Shown: piece after piece, positions 1 to 8,442 of the stretch | Position numbering within the stretch: position 1 is the first letter of the stretch | Layout of the letters: every line of letters begins with the position of its first letter | From: CAZSPL01 sp964608735 | GTDB lineage: Bacteria; JAJVIF01; JAPKYR01; CAZSPL01 | Assembly: GCA_964608735.1 (NCBI GenBank) | Contig: CAZSPL010000009.1 | Span: 1 to 37,870, forward strand | Direction of reading: 5' to 3' | DNA: 37,870 nt | The notes under the pieces: model-generated | Told to the model about the DNA's origin: nothing | The model's input: only the letters and a program-made list of their open reading frames with translations | Databases searched by the model: none | Translations under genes and position numbers: made by a program

Positions 1-207
1 CTAGAAAGCTCATGAACGTGCCCGCCGTGGTCTTGCCGGCGATGACCTCGGAACCGCCGTACCAGATGACGAAGGCGATGCCCAGTCCACCGAAAAATTC
101 CATGATTGGAGAGGAGAGCGCGCGAACCTTGTCGATCTGCCCCAGATCCTTGCGGGCGAAAAAGCGGCGTTGAAGCTCGTACGCCAGCAAGTAATGCGAG
201 AAATCCC
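1..207 (-). pseudogene. MsbA-like ABC exporter, internal membrane-domain fragment
   Basis: Read on the minus strand, one frame is open from the left window edge to a TGA at 226-224. It encodes a clear piece of an MsbA-type lipid/oligosaccharide ABC exporter around the last membrane helices: RALSSPIMEFFGGLGIAF is followed by VIWYGGSEVIAGKTT and then TFMSFL. In this family that segment lies roughly 220-290 residues from the N-terminus. Only about 70 residues are present here, and the missing front would have to occupy the DNA now filled by the fliD promoter and fliD. Homology fades around 200-207 and no start codon with a ribosome site is seen. It is therefore either a truncated remnant whose 3' half runs off the window, or one side of an assembly mis-join. 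The family call is secure; the reason for the truncation is inference. Confidence 0.75.
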
Positions 208-236
208 CGAAATCCGGCAAGATTCAGCCTTGGTCT

Positions 237-263
237 TAATTTCTCGGTCAAGGCTTCCGATAT
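237..263 (+). promoter_or_regulatory. sigma-28 (FliA/SigD)-type promoter for the fliD operon
   Basis: TAAT at 237-240, a 16-nt spacer and CCGATAT at 257-263 fit the flagellar sigma-28 consensus known from Bacillus SigD (TAAA, 14-16 nt, CCGATAT), with a perfect -10 and one mismatch in the -35. It lies about 40 bp ahead of the FliD start, where a class III flagellar promoter would be expected. No sigma-28 gene is in the window. Found by eye and not tested experimentally. Confidence 0.6.
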
Positions 264-305
264 AGATATTGTAGAGGATGGGGTAATTGCCGAATCGGGT
301 GCCTT

Positions 306-3300
306 ATGGTCGGTGGAATTACTTTTGGCGGTGTCGTATCCGGGCTCGACACCAATGCCATTATCGACGCCCTTTTAACGATCCGCTCGCAGCCCATCAC
401 GGGCCTTGAACGCCAGGCGGAGCTTGTTTACCTCGAGAAACAATCATACCAGCGTGTAAACTCCTACATACTCGCATTGCAGAAAGCGACCCTCACGCTG
501 AGGTATGAGTCGACATACAAGCGGAAGTCCGTCACGTCGAGCAATGAAGCGATACTTAGCGCGACCGCGGGCATGGATGCGCTGAACCGGTCGTACTCCA
601 TCACCATCGACCAGGTCGCGCGGGGCGCGCAGGCGATCTCGGGCCTGAACGACCGCGGCCTCAACCGCTCGGGTGCGCTTATGATGAACGGCAACACGGC
701 GGGGATCTCCGCCCTTACAGCGGACTCCACAAGCCTTGGCGCGGTAAGGGCGACTTATTCGACGTTGTTGAAAGACACGCTGCAGGCGGGGGAGGGTTCG
801 GCGGTCGTCACGGCGGGGGATACGATCTCGATAACGGGTATCCTGAAGAACGGCGTAACGAATGTGAGCGGAACATTCACATTCGCGGCGGACAGCACCG
901 ATACGCTGCAAAGACTCGCGCAGACCATCCAATCGACATTCCAGGGGGAAGTGAGCGTCGCCATCGGGAGGAACGGGGAACTGGTGCTGACGGAAACCAA
1001 TCCGTCGGTTGCGGGAAATATCACGCTGTCATCATTGACATTCAACGATGTCGACTACTCCGGGTCGACATTCTCCATCGGCGCGGGTAACTCGTATGCG
1101 GGCGGGACGGCCTTGGCGAATGTCCTTACCGGCACGAAGACATTCACCACCGGCGCGACATCGACGATAGCGACCGCCGCCACATTGATACAGGACCTCG
1201 ACCAGGTTACCGGCACGCTCGATTCCGGGCTGGATCAAATCAACGTCAGCGGGACCGATTTCGACGGTACCTCGATAAGCGGGTCATACACATTCACCGC
1301 CGGGGATACGCTCGGCACATTTGTAAGTTACCTGAACGGGCTCTACACGGGCGCGACGGCATCGATACAGAACGGGCGGCTCGTACTCACTGACACCGCG
1401 ACCGGTACGAGCCAGACTTCGCTGGATATTTCATTCGACGACGATGCCACGACCACTAACACTTTCGACCTGGGGCTTCTGATTACCGCGATACAGGGCA
1501 CTTCATCGACCGCCCAGACAGTGCATACCTCGGAATTCAACGTCGCCGCCAAGGGAAAACATATAGTCACAGTCACCAACGGCCTTGGCGGGCAGTTGAC
1601 CGGCGCAGTGAGCCTCGATGCCGATACGCTGCTGGCGTCGCTCGGGGTAACCGACCCGCACCTGTTCACGATCGACGTGGATTCCGGGGCGGCGGGGGTC
1701 GAGCCGGTGCAGGTGCGCGGATTGAACATATGGAGCACGGTGCAGGATTTCGTGGAGGCCGTCAACACCCAGGTTCCCGGCGTAACCGCGCGTCTGGTTT
1801 CCGACGGCGGCTCGCAACATTATGTGCAGATAACATCGAACACCGGCGGGAAGGATATACGGCTTGCCGACGACGGGGCGGGCGGGATCCTCGAAAACCT
1901 CTTCAATCCCACCGGGGGCACCGATACAGATTATACGACAGCGAACGCTACGACCGTGACGACCGACTTCACCATGGTCAGCCGTTTCACGCCGAACAAC
2001 GGGTCCGGCGAGCAGAGGTATATTTATACAGGTGCCGAAGGTACAGGCGTATCCGACCTGATAGAGAATTTCACGATCAACGGCGGCGCGGCCAATGTCT
2101 TCAATGCGGGCGTCGCGATCGTATACACGGTCGAAGACAGCGAGCTCGACCTTCGCCCGGCGACCGATTCCCACATCATCGGCGCGTCCGGTGTGAGCGA
2201 TCCCGCGAATACAACTCATCCGCCGTTGAACGTATACATCGCATTGTCACAGGCCGGGTTTGCCACCACGCCGGAAAACGCGGAGGATAACGAGTTTTAC
2301 CATACCGACGGGACGTTCACGATAAACGGCGTGCAGATTACGATTGGCGATGTCGACGCGGTATCGGTGAACGATATCATCGGGCTGATCAACTCATCAG
2401 GGGCCGGGGTGATCGCCGAATACGACGCCACGGCGGATCGATTCATCCTTCGGAGGGGCGATCCGGGGAACACGTCGGCAATCAGCCTGGGCGGCGCGGG
2501 GGACACATCGAACTTCCTAACCATCGCGGGCCTTGCCGGTACTGTCGGGTCCGCTAGCTTCACCGGCGCGGCCAAGGGTTCGATCAATCTAGATACGACA
2601 CTCGCATTCGCGCAATTCACGCTGCCGCCTTCGGCGGGGACGTTTACGATAAACGGCGTGAAGCTCTACGTCGACCCGTCGAGTGAAACCCTCAGGGACC
2701 TCATCACGAAGATAAACAATTCGGCGGCGGGAGTGGAAGCATCGTATGACGCGACCCAGGACAGGCTTCTTTTGTCGCAGAAGCTTACGGCCAACCCGAC
2801 ATTCGACCAGATTTCGGTGGGCGCGCTGTCGGATACATCGAACATCCTTTCGAGCTTCCGCCTCACAAACTCGACCATATCGACATCGGTAATCGGCACC
2901 ACGCGCCAGGACGCCCGTTTTACCGTCGACGGGCAGGAATACACGCGCGCCACCAACAGCATCGACGACGTAATCAACGATGTAACCTTCGAGCTTCGCG
3001 GGGTAACATCGGACAGCCCGATAAGCCTTTCCGTAACGCAGAATACCGAAGCGGGACTCGACGCGGTCACTGATTTCATCGTTTCATACAACAGCCTCAT
3101 CGAACTTATCAATCCGCGGCAGTTGACGACCGATGAGAAGGATGCAATGGAGCCTTTATCGGATGAGGCCCAGGCGGGCATGACCGCGACCGAGATCGAT
3201 GCTTACAACGCGGAGAGGGAGAGCCTCATCCAGCGGGATACCATACTGCACTCGAGCGTTCTCAGGCGGTTGAATACGCTCGTTCAACAGTCGGTTTTCG

Positions 3301-4172
3301 ACCCCGTGAAGGGCGTGGCGTCCGGCCGGATCGATCGTCTCTCGTTGCTCGGGATAAACACCGGGAGCGTGGGTCTGGACGCGTCTTCGGCGGTGGATGT
3401 GCCGTACCTTGTCTCGGACACGACCGACCCGGAGGAGATACGCAGTACGCTCGAGACCGAAACGTCGCTGACGACATACCTGCTCGACAACGCCGATGAG
3501 ATGTTCGACCTTTTCGCCAAGGATATTGAATCGAGCGTATCCCTCACCGGGACAATGAACATCAATGCCGGTGTGAGCCTCGGCTCCACGCTCCGCTTCC
3601 GCATCGGCGACGGCACGACATATGCGACCGTCGAGATGCCGCCGGCTTATTACAGCAAAACGGACATACTGAACGAGATAAACGGTGCACTGAATGTCGC
3701 GGGATTGAGCGCGTCCATGCAGGTAAGCATCACGGCGCAGGGGTACCTGTTGATAGAATCGACCGTCGATGACGGCAGGGCGCGGATAGCGATCATCGAC
3801 GACAACGGCGGCGCGCAGCTCGACGATTATCTCGGGCTGGAATCCGGGTCGACATACGGCGATTACGCGCGTCTCAGCGGCGGCCTTGCCCGTAGGCTCG
3901 ACTATGATCTCGATAACTTCACCGGGATAAACGGTTTCATCAACGAACGCATCCGCTTCGGAGGGATCCTCGACAGGCAGCTTCTGCAGATAGGGCAGAG
4001 GATATCGGATTTCGAGGACCGGCTTTATGATTACGAAGTCAGGTTGCGCCGCCAGTATTCGTATGTCGAGCAGATGCTCAGCCGGTACCAGAGTGTCAGC
4101 AGCTATATCGCGCAGCAGGTCACGGCATGGGGCGGCAGCACGAGTACGACATCGAGTACAACAAGTTATTAA
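306..4172 (+). CDS. fliD: FliD, flagellar hook-associated protein 2 (filament cap), very large
   Basis: FliD caps the growing flagellar filament and helps flagellin fold at the tip. The N-terminus (residues 5-60) has the family signature: GGVVSGLDTNAIIDALLTIR, then a heptad-rich stretch. The C-terminal family domain begins near residue 870, includes TDFIVSYNSLIELI (922-935), and ends in a coiled-coil-like segment (residues 1220-1270) followed by a Ser/Thr tail. Usual FliD proteins have about 450-700 residues; this one has 1288. The extra length is an exposed central region (about 120-870) with repeated beta-rich units of the flagellin-IN type, for example FTINGVQITIG (671-681) and FTINGVKLYVD (780-790), plus an insert near 1080-1195. 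The ATG at 306 is the first plausible start but lacks a good Shine-Dalgarno site. It is the first gene of the flagellar/glycosylation operon. Confidence 0.93.
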   Translation: MVGGITFGGVVSGLDTNAIIDALLTIRSQPITGLERQAELVYLEKQSYQRVNSYILALQKATLTLRYESTYKRKSVTSSNEAILSATAGMDALNRSYSITIDQVARGAQAISGLNDRGLNRSGALMMNGNTAGISALTADSTSLGAVRATYSTLLKDTLQAGEGSAVVTAGDTISITGILKNGVTNVSGTFTFAADSTDTLQRLAQTIQSTFQGEVSVAIGRNGELVLTETNPSVAGNITLSSLTFNDVDYSGSTFSIGAGNSYAGGTALANVLTGTKTFTTGATSTIATAATLIQDLDQVTGTLDSGLDQINVSGTDFDGTSISGSYTFTAGDTLGTFVSYLNGLYTGATASIQNGRLVLTDTATGTSQTSLDISFDDDATTTNTFDLGLLITAIQGTSSTAQTVHTSEFNVAAKGKHIVTVTNGLGGQLTGAVSLDADTLLASLGVTDPHLFTIDVDSGAAGVEPVQVRGLNIWSTVQDFVEAVNTQVPGVTARLVSDGGSQHYVQITSNTGGKDIRLADDGAGGILENLFNPTGGTDTDYTTANATTVTTDFTMVSRFTPNNGSGEQRYIYTGAEGTGVSDLIENFTINGGAANVFNAGVAIVYTVEDSELDLRPATDSHIIGASGVSDPANTTHPPLNVYIALSQAGFATTPENAEDNEFYHTDGTFTINGVQITIGDVDAVSVNDIIGLINSSGAGVIAEYDATADRFILRRGDPGNTSAISLGGAGDTSNFLTIAGLAGTVGSASFTGAAKGSINLDTTLAFAQFTLPPSAGTFTINGVKLYVDPSSETLRDLITKINNSAAGVEASYDATQDRLLLSQKLTANPTFDQISVGALSDTSNILSSFRLTNSTISTSVIGTTRQDARFTVDGQEYTRATNSIDDVINDVTFELRGVTSDSPISLSVTQNTEAGLDAVTDFIVSYNSLIELINPRQLTTDEKDAMEPLSDEAQAGMTATEIDAYNAERESLIQRDTILHSSVLRRLNTLVQQSVFDPVKGVASGRIDRLSLLGINTGSVGLDASSAVDVPYLVSDTTDPEEIRSTLETETSLTTYLLDNADEMFDLFAKDIESSVSLTGTMNINAGVSLGSTLRFRIGDGTTYATVEMPPAYYSKTDILNEINGALNVAGLSASMQVSITAQGYLLIESTVDDGRARIAIIDDNGGAQLDDYLGLESGSTYGDYARLSGGLARRLDYDLDNFTGINGFINERIRFGGILDRQLLQIGQRISDFEDRLYDYEVRLRRQYSYVEQMLSRYQSVSSYIAQQVTAWGGSTSTTSSTTSY

Positions 4173-4194
4173 AGCTCACGGCGTGGTAAGATAG

Positions 4195-4845
4195 ATGGAA
4201 ACGGAACTGAAGGCGGACAAGATGAAGATCATGATTGACGGCGAACCAGTAGCGCTCGCGTCAGAGGACCAAGCTGATTTCAAGAGCCTGCTCGAACATC
4301 TTGCGGATAAGCATGTGCCGTCGGGACGGGTTATCACGGTGATGAGGCTGAACGAGGAATTCCTGACCGAGGAGCAGGAGATAGCGTTCGGGGCCCGCCC
4401 GGTTTCGGATATCGAGATTCTCGAACTCGAAACGAGCTCCACCGATGAGCTTGCGGTGGAAACGTTGATGGACTACCAGGATTACCTACCGAAGCTCAGC
4501 GAGCAGTTCGAGCGATGCGCGAAAGAATTCAGGGGCGGCGACCAGCGGAAGGCGTTCGCGTTGTTCGGCGGGTCTGTGGAATTCATAGCGGCTTTCATCG
4601 ACATCCTCGACCATATACGAAAGGCGTTCTTCATAGATTTCTCGAAGATACAATGCGGCGATAAGACACTGATGGATTTAAACCTCCGTATGCATTCCCT
4701 GTCGCAGGAAATACTCGAATCCAGCGAGAAGGCCGACTGGGCGCTTCTCGCCGACCTTCTCGACTTTGAATTGAGCCCGCTTCTTTACGAATGGATGGCT
4801 GAAATACCGGAATTGATAAAGGCGATAGAGGGCAGGCAAAAATAA
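4195..4845 (+). CDS. unknown 216-aa protein of the flagellar operon
   Basis: Not recognised. It is a soluble acidic protein without signal peptide or membrane segment. The first 80 residues look like a small alpha/beta domain (MKIMIDGEPVAL, then VITVMRLNEEFLTEEQ). The rest (about 90-216) is predicted helical, with SEQFERCAKEFRGGDQRKAF and a second helical segment around DWALLADLLDFELSPLLYEW. It lies 22 bp after fliD and 36 bp before the DUF115 gene, so it is very probably co-transcribed with flagellar genes. An inner ATG at 4222 has a better ribosome site (AAGGCGG) and may be the true start, giving about 207 residues. A role in cap/flagellin export or glycosylation is suggested only by position. 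Confidence 0.85.
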   Translation: METELKADKMKIMIDGEPVALASEDQADFKSLLEHLADKHVPSGRVITVMRLNEEFLTEEQEIAFGARPVSDIEILELETSSTDELAVETLMDYQDYLPKLSEQFERCAKEFRGGDQRKAFALFGGSVEFIAAFIDILDHIRKAFFIDFSKIQCGDKTLMDLNLRMHSLSQEILESSEKADWALLADLLDFELSPLLYEWMAEIPELIKAIEGRQK

Positions 4846-4881
4846 CGGAGATGCATCGCGGCAATAAGGCGAGGTAATTCG

Positions 4882-6786
4882 TTGACTGAATCATATTTCG
4901 AATCAAATTTCGAGCTTCTGAAGAAGAAGAACGCGGCATGGGCGGGGCTTATTCTCGCGCAGCGCGAAGGGAAAGCCGATATACCCAACCCGGCGGAGCT
5001 TACCGATTTCGATGTGGTCGATTCGAAGAACGGCGCCCCCACACTGATGGTGCGGCGTAACGATGAGGAAATTTTCTATCATTCGCGCTACGACCCGCTC
5101 AAGGAAGCGAAGCACCTGGTTGACAATGCATATACAAGCAAGCAGAACTACTTCGCGCTTCTAGGAATGGGGCTTGGATACACGGCGGAAGCTCTTCTCG
5201 ACAGGGTGGATGGCACGGTCTACATAGTGGAGCCCAACACGAGGGCTTTCATCAAGGCGATGGAACACCGCGACCTGTCGAGGATACTCGATTCAAACCG
5301 GGTGGCGTTGAGCGTCGGACAGGCGTGGAACGAAGCAATCACCGGGTGGGTGAAAATCGCGAAGCTCTACGACCTGAAGGGTGTGGGTATCGTTGAACTT
5401 CCGGGGGCGATGAAAGCCGCGCCGGATGGATATTTCGACCTGTTCAAGGAAAAGATGAAGGCGCATATCGTCACTCTCGGCGGCAACCTTCAGACCGTCA
5501 TGCTCAAGGGGTGGGAATATCAGCGCAATACCCTTTCATCCCTTCCCCGTATTATCGACAACCCGCCGGTGAGGCTGCTGTTCGACCGGTTCAAATCACG
5601 GCCCGCGATCATCGTATCGGCGGGGCCTTCGTTAAAGAAGAACATCGATCTGCTCAAGGAACTGAAGGGGCACGCGGTGATAATCGGGGTGGATACATCG
5701 CTGAAACCGATGCTCAAAGCCGGTTTCGAGCCCGATTTCATATGCACGGGCGACCCGCAGTTCGCAAACTACAAGCATCTCGCCGGTGCGAAGGTGAAGG
5801 ATTCGCACCTGGTGGCGGAACCGATGACGTGGCCGCAGTCCATGGTCGAATTCGACGGCAAGCTTTTCATCGCGTCGTACGGCGACAAGATGATGCAGTG
5901 GTTGAGCGGATGTATCCCCGATGTCGGCCACGTGATGTGCTGGGGTTCGGTCGCGACGATGGCGTTCGACCTTGCGCGGAAGCTCGGATGCGACCCGATA
6001 ATTTTCACCGGGCAGGACTTGAGTTTTTCCGGCGGACGGACCTACGTCGAGGGAACATATTTCGAGGATGAAGCTAAGCAGGATATGTCGGCCGAGGCGT
6101 TCGCCAGGCGCGAGAAGACATACCAGATGGAAAATATATACGGCGAGATGGTGCCCACAAACAGGCAGATGTTCGCGTATTTGAACTGGTTTACATACGA
6201 GATAAGCCGAACCGAGGCGCACGTTGTCAACGCCACCGAAGGCGGCATCCTGAAGGATGGGGTCGAGATCATCACCCTGAAGGAAGCGGCGGAGAAGTAT
6301 CTGTCGAATGAATTCAGCGTGGTCGATGAGATAAACAAGGCGAAGGATGAATTCAAGTCATATGCCCTCGCGAGCCTCAGGGGCAACCTCAGGAGGGCGC
6401 TCGAATCCATGGAGAGGCTGCTTAAGGAGTCCAATACAGGATTGAAGAAGATCGAAGAAGTGATAAACAAGACAAATAATCTCGCGCACTATCCGCCGGA
6501 AATATGCCGCGAGGCCATCAATTCACTCGACCAGGCGAGGCTGAGGATGGCGTCGGAGCCCGCGATGCGGGATTTCATAGAGTTCGCAAACCAGACCGGC
6601 ATGTTCAATTTCGTGAAGAGATACAACAAGGTGCAGGGGAAGAAGTTTTCCAAGCGGATCATGGACGAAGCGATGGATATGTATGCCGATCTGTTCCATT
6701 CCACGCGGCGTACGATAGGCAAGGTGAAGCCGTTCTTCGCGCAGGCGCTGAACGCGATAATAAAAAGGGAGGAAATGAATGGTTAA
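4882..6786 (+). CDS. DUF115 / Maf-type motility accessory glycosyltransferase
   Basis: Motility-associated (Maf) proteins carry the DUF115 (MptE-like) domain and in Campylobacter, Helicobacter and Aeromonas are implicated in attaching nonulosonic acids (pseudaminic/legionaminic) to flagellin in the cytoplasm. The 634-residue length fits. An N-terminal Rossmann-like segment contains FALLGMGLGYTAEALLD (91-107) and VYIVEPN (113-119). The DUF115 core follows (about 215-400), with AIIVSAGPSLKKNIDLL, GVDTSLKPML, FICTGDPQ and DPIIFTGQDLSFSGG. The C-terminal third is helical. The start is a TTG with GAGGT 6 nt upstream. It overlaps fliS by 8 bp. The downstream SpsF-like and NeuB-like genes supply a plausible nucleotide-activated nonulosonate, which supports a flagellin glycosyltransferase role; donor and acceptor are inferred. 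Confidence 0.9.
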   Translation: MTESYFESNFELLKKKNAAWAGLILAQREGKADIPNPAELTDFDVVDSKNGAPTLMVRRNDEEIFYHSRYDPLKEAKHLVDNAYTSKQNYFALLGMGLGYTAEALLDRVDGTVYIVEPNTRAFIKAMEHRDLSRILDSNRVALSVGQAWNEAITGWVKIAKLYDLKGVGIVELPGAMKAAPDGYFDLFKEKMKAHIVTLGGNLQTVMLKGWEYQRNTLSSLPRIIDNPPVRLLFDRFKSRPAIIVSAGPSLKKNIDLLKELKGHAVIIGVDTSLKPMLKAGFEPDFICTGDPQFANYKHLAGAKVKDSHLVAEPMTWPQSMVEFDGKLFIASYGDKMMQWLSGCIPDVGHVMCWGSVATMAFDLARKLGCDPIIFTGQDLSFSGGRTYVEGTYFEDEAKQDMSAEAFARREKTYQMENIYGEMVPTNRQMFAYLNWFTYEISRTEAHVVNATEGGILKDGVEIITLKEAAEKYLSNEFSVVDEINKAKDEFKSYALASLRGNLRRALESMERLLKESNTGLKKIEEVINKTNNLAHYPPEICREAINSLDQARLRMASEPAMRDFIEFANQTGMFNFVKRYNKVQGKKFSKRIMDEAMDMYADLFHSTRRTIGKVKPFFAQALNAIIKREEMNG

Positions 6787-7237
6787 AATGGGAGAAGACG
6801 CGCGCCTGGCATATTTGCAGCAGATGGTCGAAGGAGCGAGCAAGGAAGAATTGCTGCTGATGCTTCTCGACGGCGCCTTACGTTTCACGAACAAGGCGGA
6901 GGCGGCGTTTGATGTCGAGAAGTGGGATGACGTGCATAATTTCCTGTGCAGGGTGCAGAATATTTTTCTTGAGCTTATGCTTACGCTCGACAACGAAGTC
7001 GAGGATGTCACCATCCGGCTTAATGATATCTATGGATTTATAAACAGCCTGCTCATCAAGGCGAATATCGACCATGACCGCGAAGCCCTCGACCAGGCCC
7101 GGGGCTTGATAATCGATGTCAAATCGATGTGGGAACAGACGATAGCCAAGGCGAGGGGCGGGGAAGAGGACACCGTGTCACCGGCGCATCAGGAAGCGGT
7201 CGAGGAAGTCCCGAAAAGCATCAATGTCAGGGGTTAG
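6779..7237 (+). CDS. fliS: FliS, flagellin export chaperone
   Basis: FliS binds the C-terminus of flagellin in the cytoplasm, keeps it unpolymerised and delivers it to the export gate. The 152-residue protein shows the family pattern: AYLQQMVEGASKEELLLMLL near the N-terminus, RVQNIFLELMLTLD in the second helix pair, LNDIYGFINSLLIKANIDHD in the middle and a tryptophan-containing last helix (VKSMWEQTIAK). A short hydrophilic tail follows. ATG at 6779 has AGGGAGG 6 nt upstream and overlaps the preceding DUF115 gene by 8 bp, suggesting coupled translation. The position after fliD is classical; the Maf gene in between is less usual. Confidence 0.93.
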   Translation: MVKMGEDARLAYLQQMVEGASKEELLLMLLDGALRFTNKAEAAFDVEKWDDVHNFLCRVQNIFLELMLTLDNEVEDVTIRLNDIYGFINSLLIKANIDHDREALDQARGLIIDVKSMWEQTIAKARGGEEDTVSPAHQEAVEEVPKSINVRG

Positions 7238-7278
7238 CCGGATGTTAATGGAAAGCCGGTATTAACTCGCATTAAAAG

Positions 7279-7650
7279 ATGAATGTGCCAGCGAAAAAAC
7301 CTGAGCCCGTTTCCGCTTACCGCGAGATGGAATCGATAACCATCCTGATTCTCGCCGCGTGCGAGAGGGGGGAAATGGATGCCATCCTCGCGGAACTCGG
7401 CAGGCGGGAAGAAGCCCAGGCAAGGGTTGAGCAGCTCGGCGAGGAAGACATCGCGCCCGTGCGGGAGGACGTAGTCGCTATCCTGCGCAGGATCAAGGTT
7501 CTTGATGAACAGATAGAGCCGAAAATGTATGCGATGATGGATGAAGTTCGCTCGAAGCTTCGCTCGTCGGCGAATTCACGCAAGCTGCTGGACCATTATC
7601 TCAAGGAGCCGAGGGGTTCCGATGCGAAATTCCTGGACCGGCGCGGGTGA
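7279..7650 (+). CDS. FliT-like small helical protein (putative flagellar chaperone)
   Basis: A 123-residue, all-helical, highly charged protein with no membrane segment. It sits directly after fliS, where FliT, the FliD export chaperone, is often found. Its layout fits FliT weakly: a helix with a Glu/Arg-rich turn (MDAILAELGRREEAQARVEQ), then VAILRRIKVLDEQIEPKMYA, then a final basic helix (VRSKLRSSANSRKLLDHYL). FliT proteins diverge strongly, so this rests on size, helical pattern and gene order rather than firm motifs. The gene is 41 bp after fliS, and the next gene starts 3 bp after its stop. Confidence 0.6.
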   Translation: MNVPAKKPEPVSAYREMESITILILAACERGEMDAILAELGRREEAQARVEQLGEEDIAPVREDVVAILRRIKVLDEQIEPKMYAMMDEVRSKLRSSANSRKLLDHYLKEPRGSDAKFLDRRG

Positions 7651-7653
7651 TAA

Positions 7654-8442
7654 ATGCGAGTCGTCGCAATCGTTCAAGCCCGGGTACAATCGACCCGGCT
7701 TCCAGGCAAGGTGCTGCTTCCGCTGAGACAGCGCCCGGTTATCAATCATATCCTCGACAGGCTGGCCAACTGCGATAAGGTCACCGATATCATCCTCGCT
7801 ATCCCCGAGGATGAAGAAAACACGGTCCTTCGCAAGTTGTCGCTGTCATCCAACGTCGATTGCGTGTCCGGGTCGCATGACGATGTCACGTCGCGGTTCG
7901 CCAAGGCGGCGGAAGTTTCCGAGGCGGATGTCATCGTTCGGGTGACGGGGGACAGCCCGTTGATATCACCCTATCTTGTCGATGTGACCGTCGAGGCGCT
8001 TATCGGCGGAGAGGCGGACTATGCGGTTATGCGCGGTACGGCTCTCGGTACCGAGGCGGAAGTTGTCACGAAAGATGCATTCGATCGCATAGGCGAGCTT
8101 GCCGTCACGCCGGACTTGAAGGAGCATCCGACTCTCGCGGTGTATAAATTCCCCGAGCGGTTCAAGGTTCTGTTCCTCGATTCGCCGGCGCCCTACGCCA
8201 GGCCGGAATATCGACTTACTCTCGACACGAAGGAAGATTACCTTTTGATAAAGACGATTTACGAGAAAGTGCCGCCGTCGCAGGGACACATACGCGTTCC
8301 CGATGTATTCGCCTTCCTCGATGCGAACCCCGGCATCGCCGCGGCCAACAGCGGGGTGGAACAGAGGCTGGAGGGTTTCCTCACCGAACGCAAGGAGGCT
8401 ATTTCAAATGCCCGGCATCAAGATAGGACGCCGCCTGATTGA
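7654..8442 (+). CDS. SpsF-type cytidylyltransferase (nucleotide-sugar activation)
   Basis: Belongs to the SpsF / acylneuraminate cytidylyltransferase group (COG1861), nucleotidyltransferases that typically couple CMP to an acidic sugar. The nucleotide-binding signature is at the N-terminus (AIVQARVQSTRLPGKVLLPL, residues 5-24). The metal/substrate loop reads VIVRVTGDSPLISP and the central segment includes ARPEYRLTLDTKEDYLLI, all typical of the group. Length 262 fits. ATG lies 3 bp after the FliT-like stop, and the end overlaps neuB by 35 bp, so the two are made together. Its likely job is activating the product of the neighbouring NeuB-like synthase for transfer by the DUF115 protein. The exact sugar cannot be read from sequence. 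Confidence 0.88.
   Translation: MRVVAIVQARVQSTRLPGKVLLPLRQRPVINHILDRLANCDKVTDIILAIPEDEENTVLRKLSLSSNVDCVSGSHDDVTSRFAKAAEVSEADVIVRVTGDSPLISPYLVDVTVEALIGGEADYAVMRGTALGTEAEVVTKDAFDRIGELAVTPDLKEHPTLAVYKFPERFKVLFLDSPAPYARPEYRLTLDTKEDYLLIKTIYEKVPPSQGHIRVPDVFAFLDANPGIAAANSGVEQRLEGFLTERKEAISNARHQDRTPPD

Noticed and set aside
106..378. 90-codon + strand frame at the left edge
   Set aside because: It is antisense to the MsbA-like fragment, crosses the sigma-28 promoter and enters fliD in another frame; the protein has no recognisable pattern.
1503..2219. 238-codon minus-strand frame inside fliD
   Set aside because: Antisense shadow of a GC-rich coding region: no ribosome site, arginine-rich low-quality sequence.
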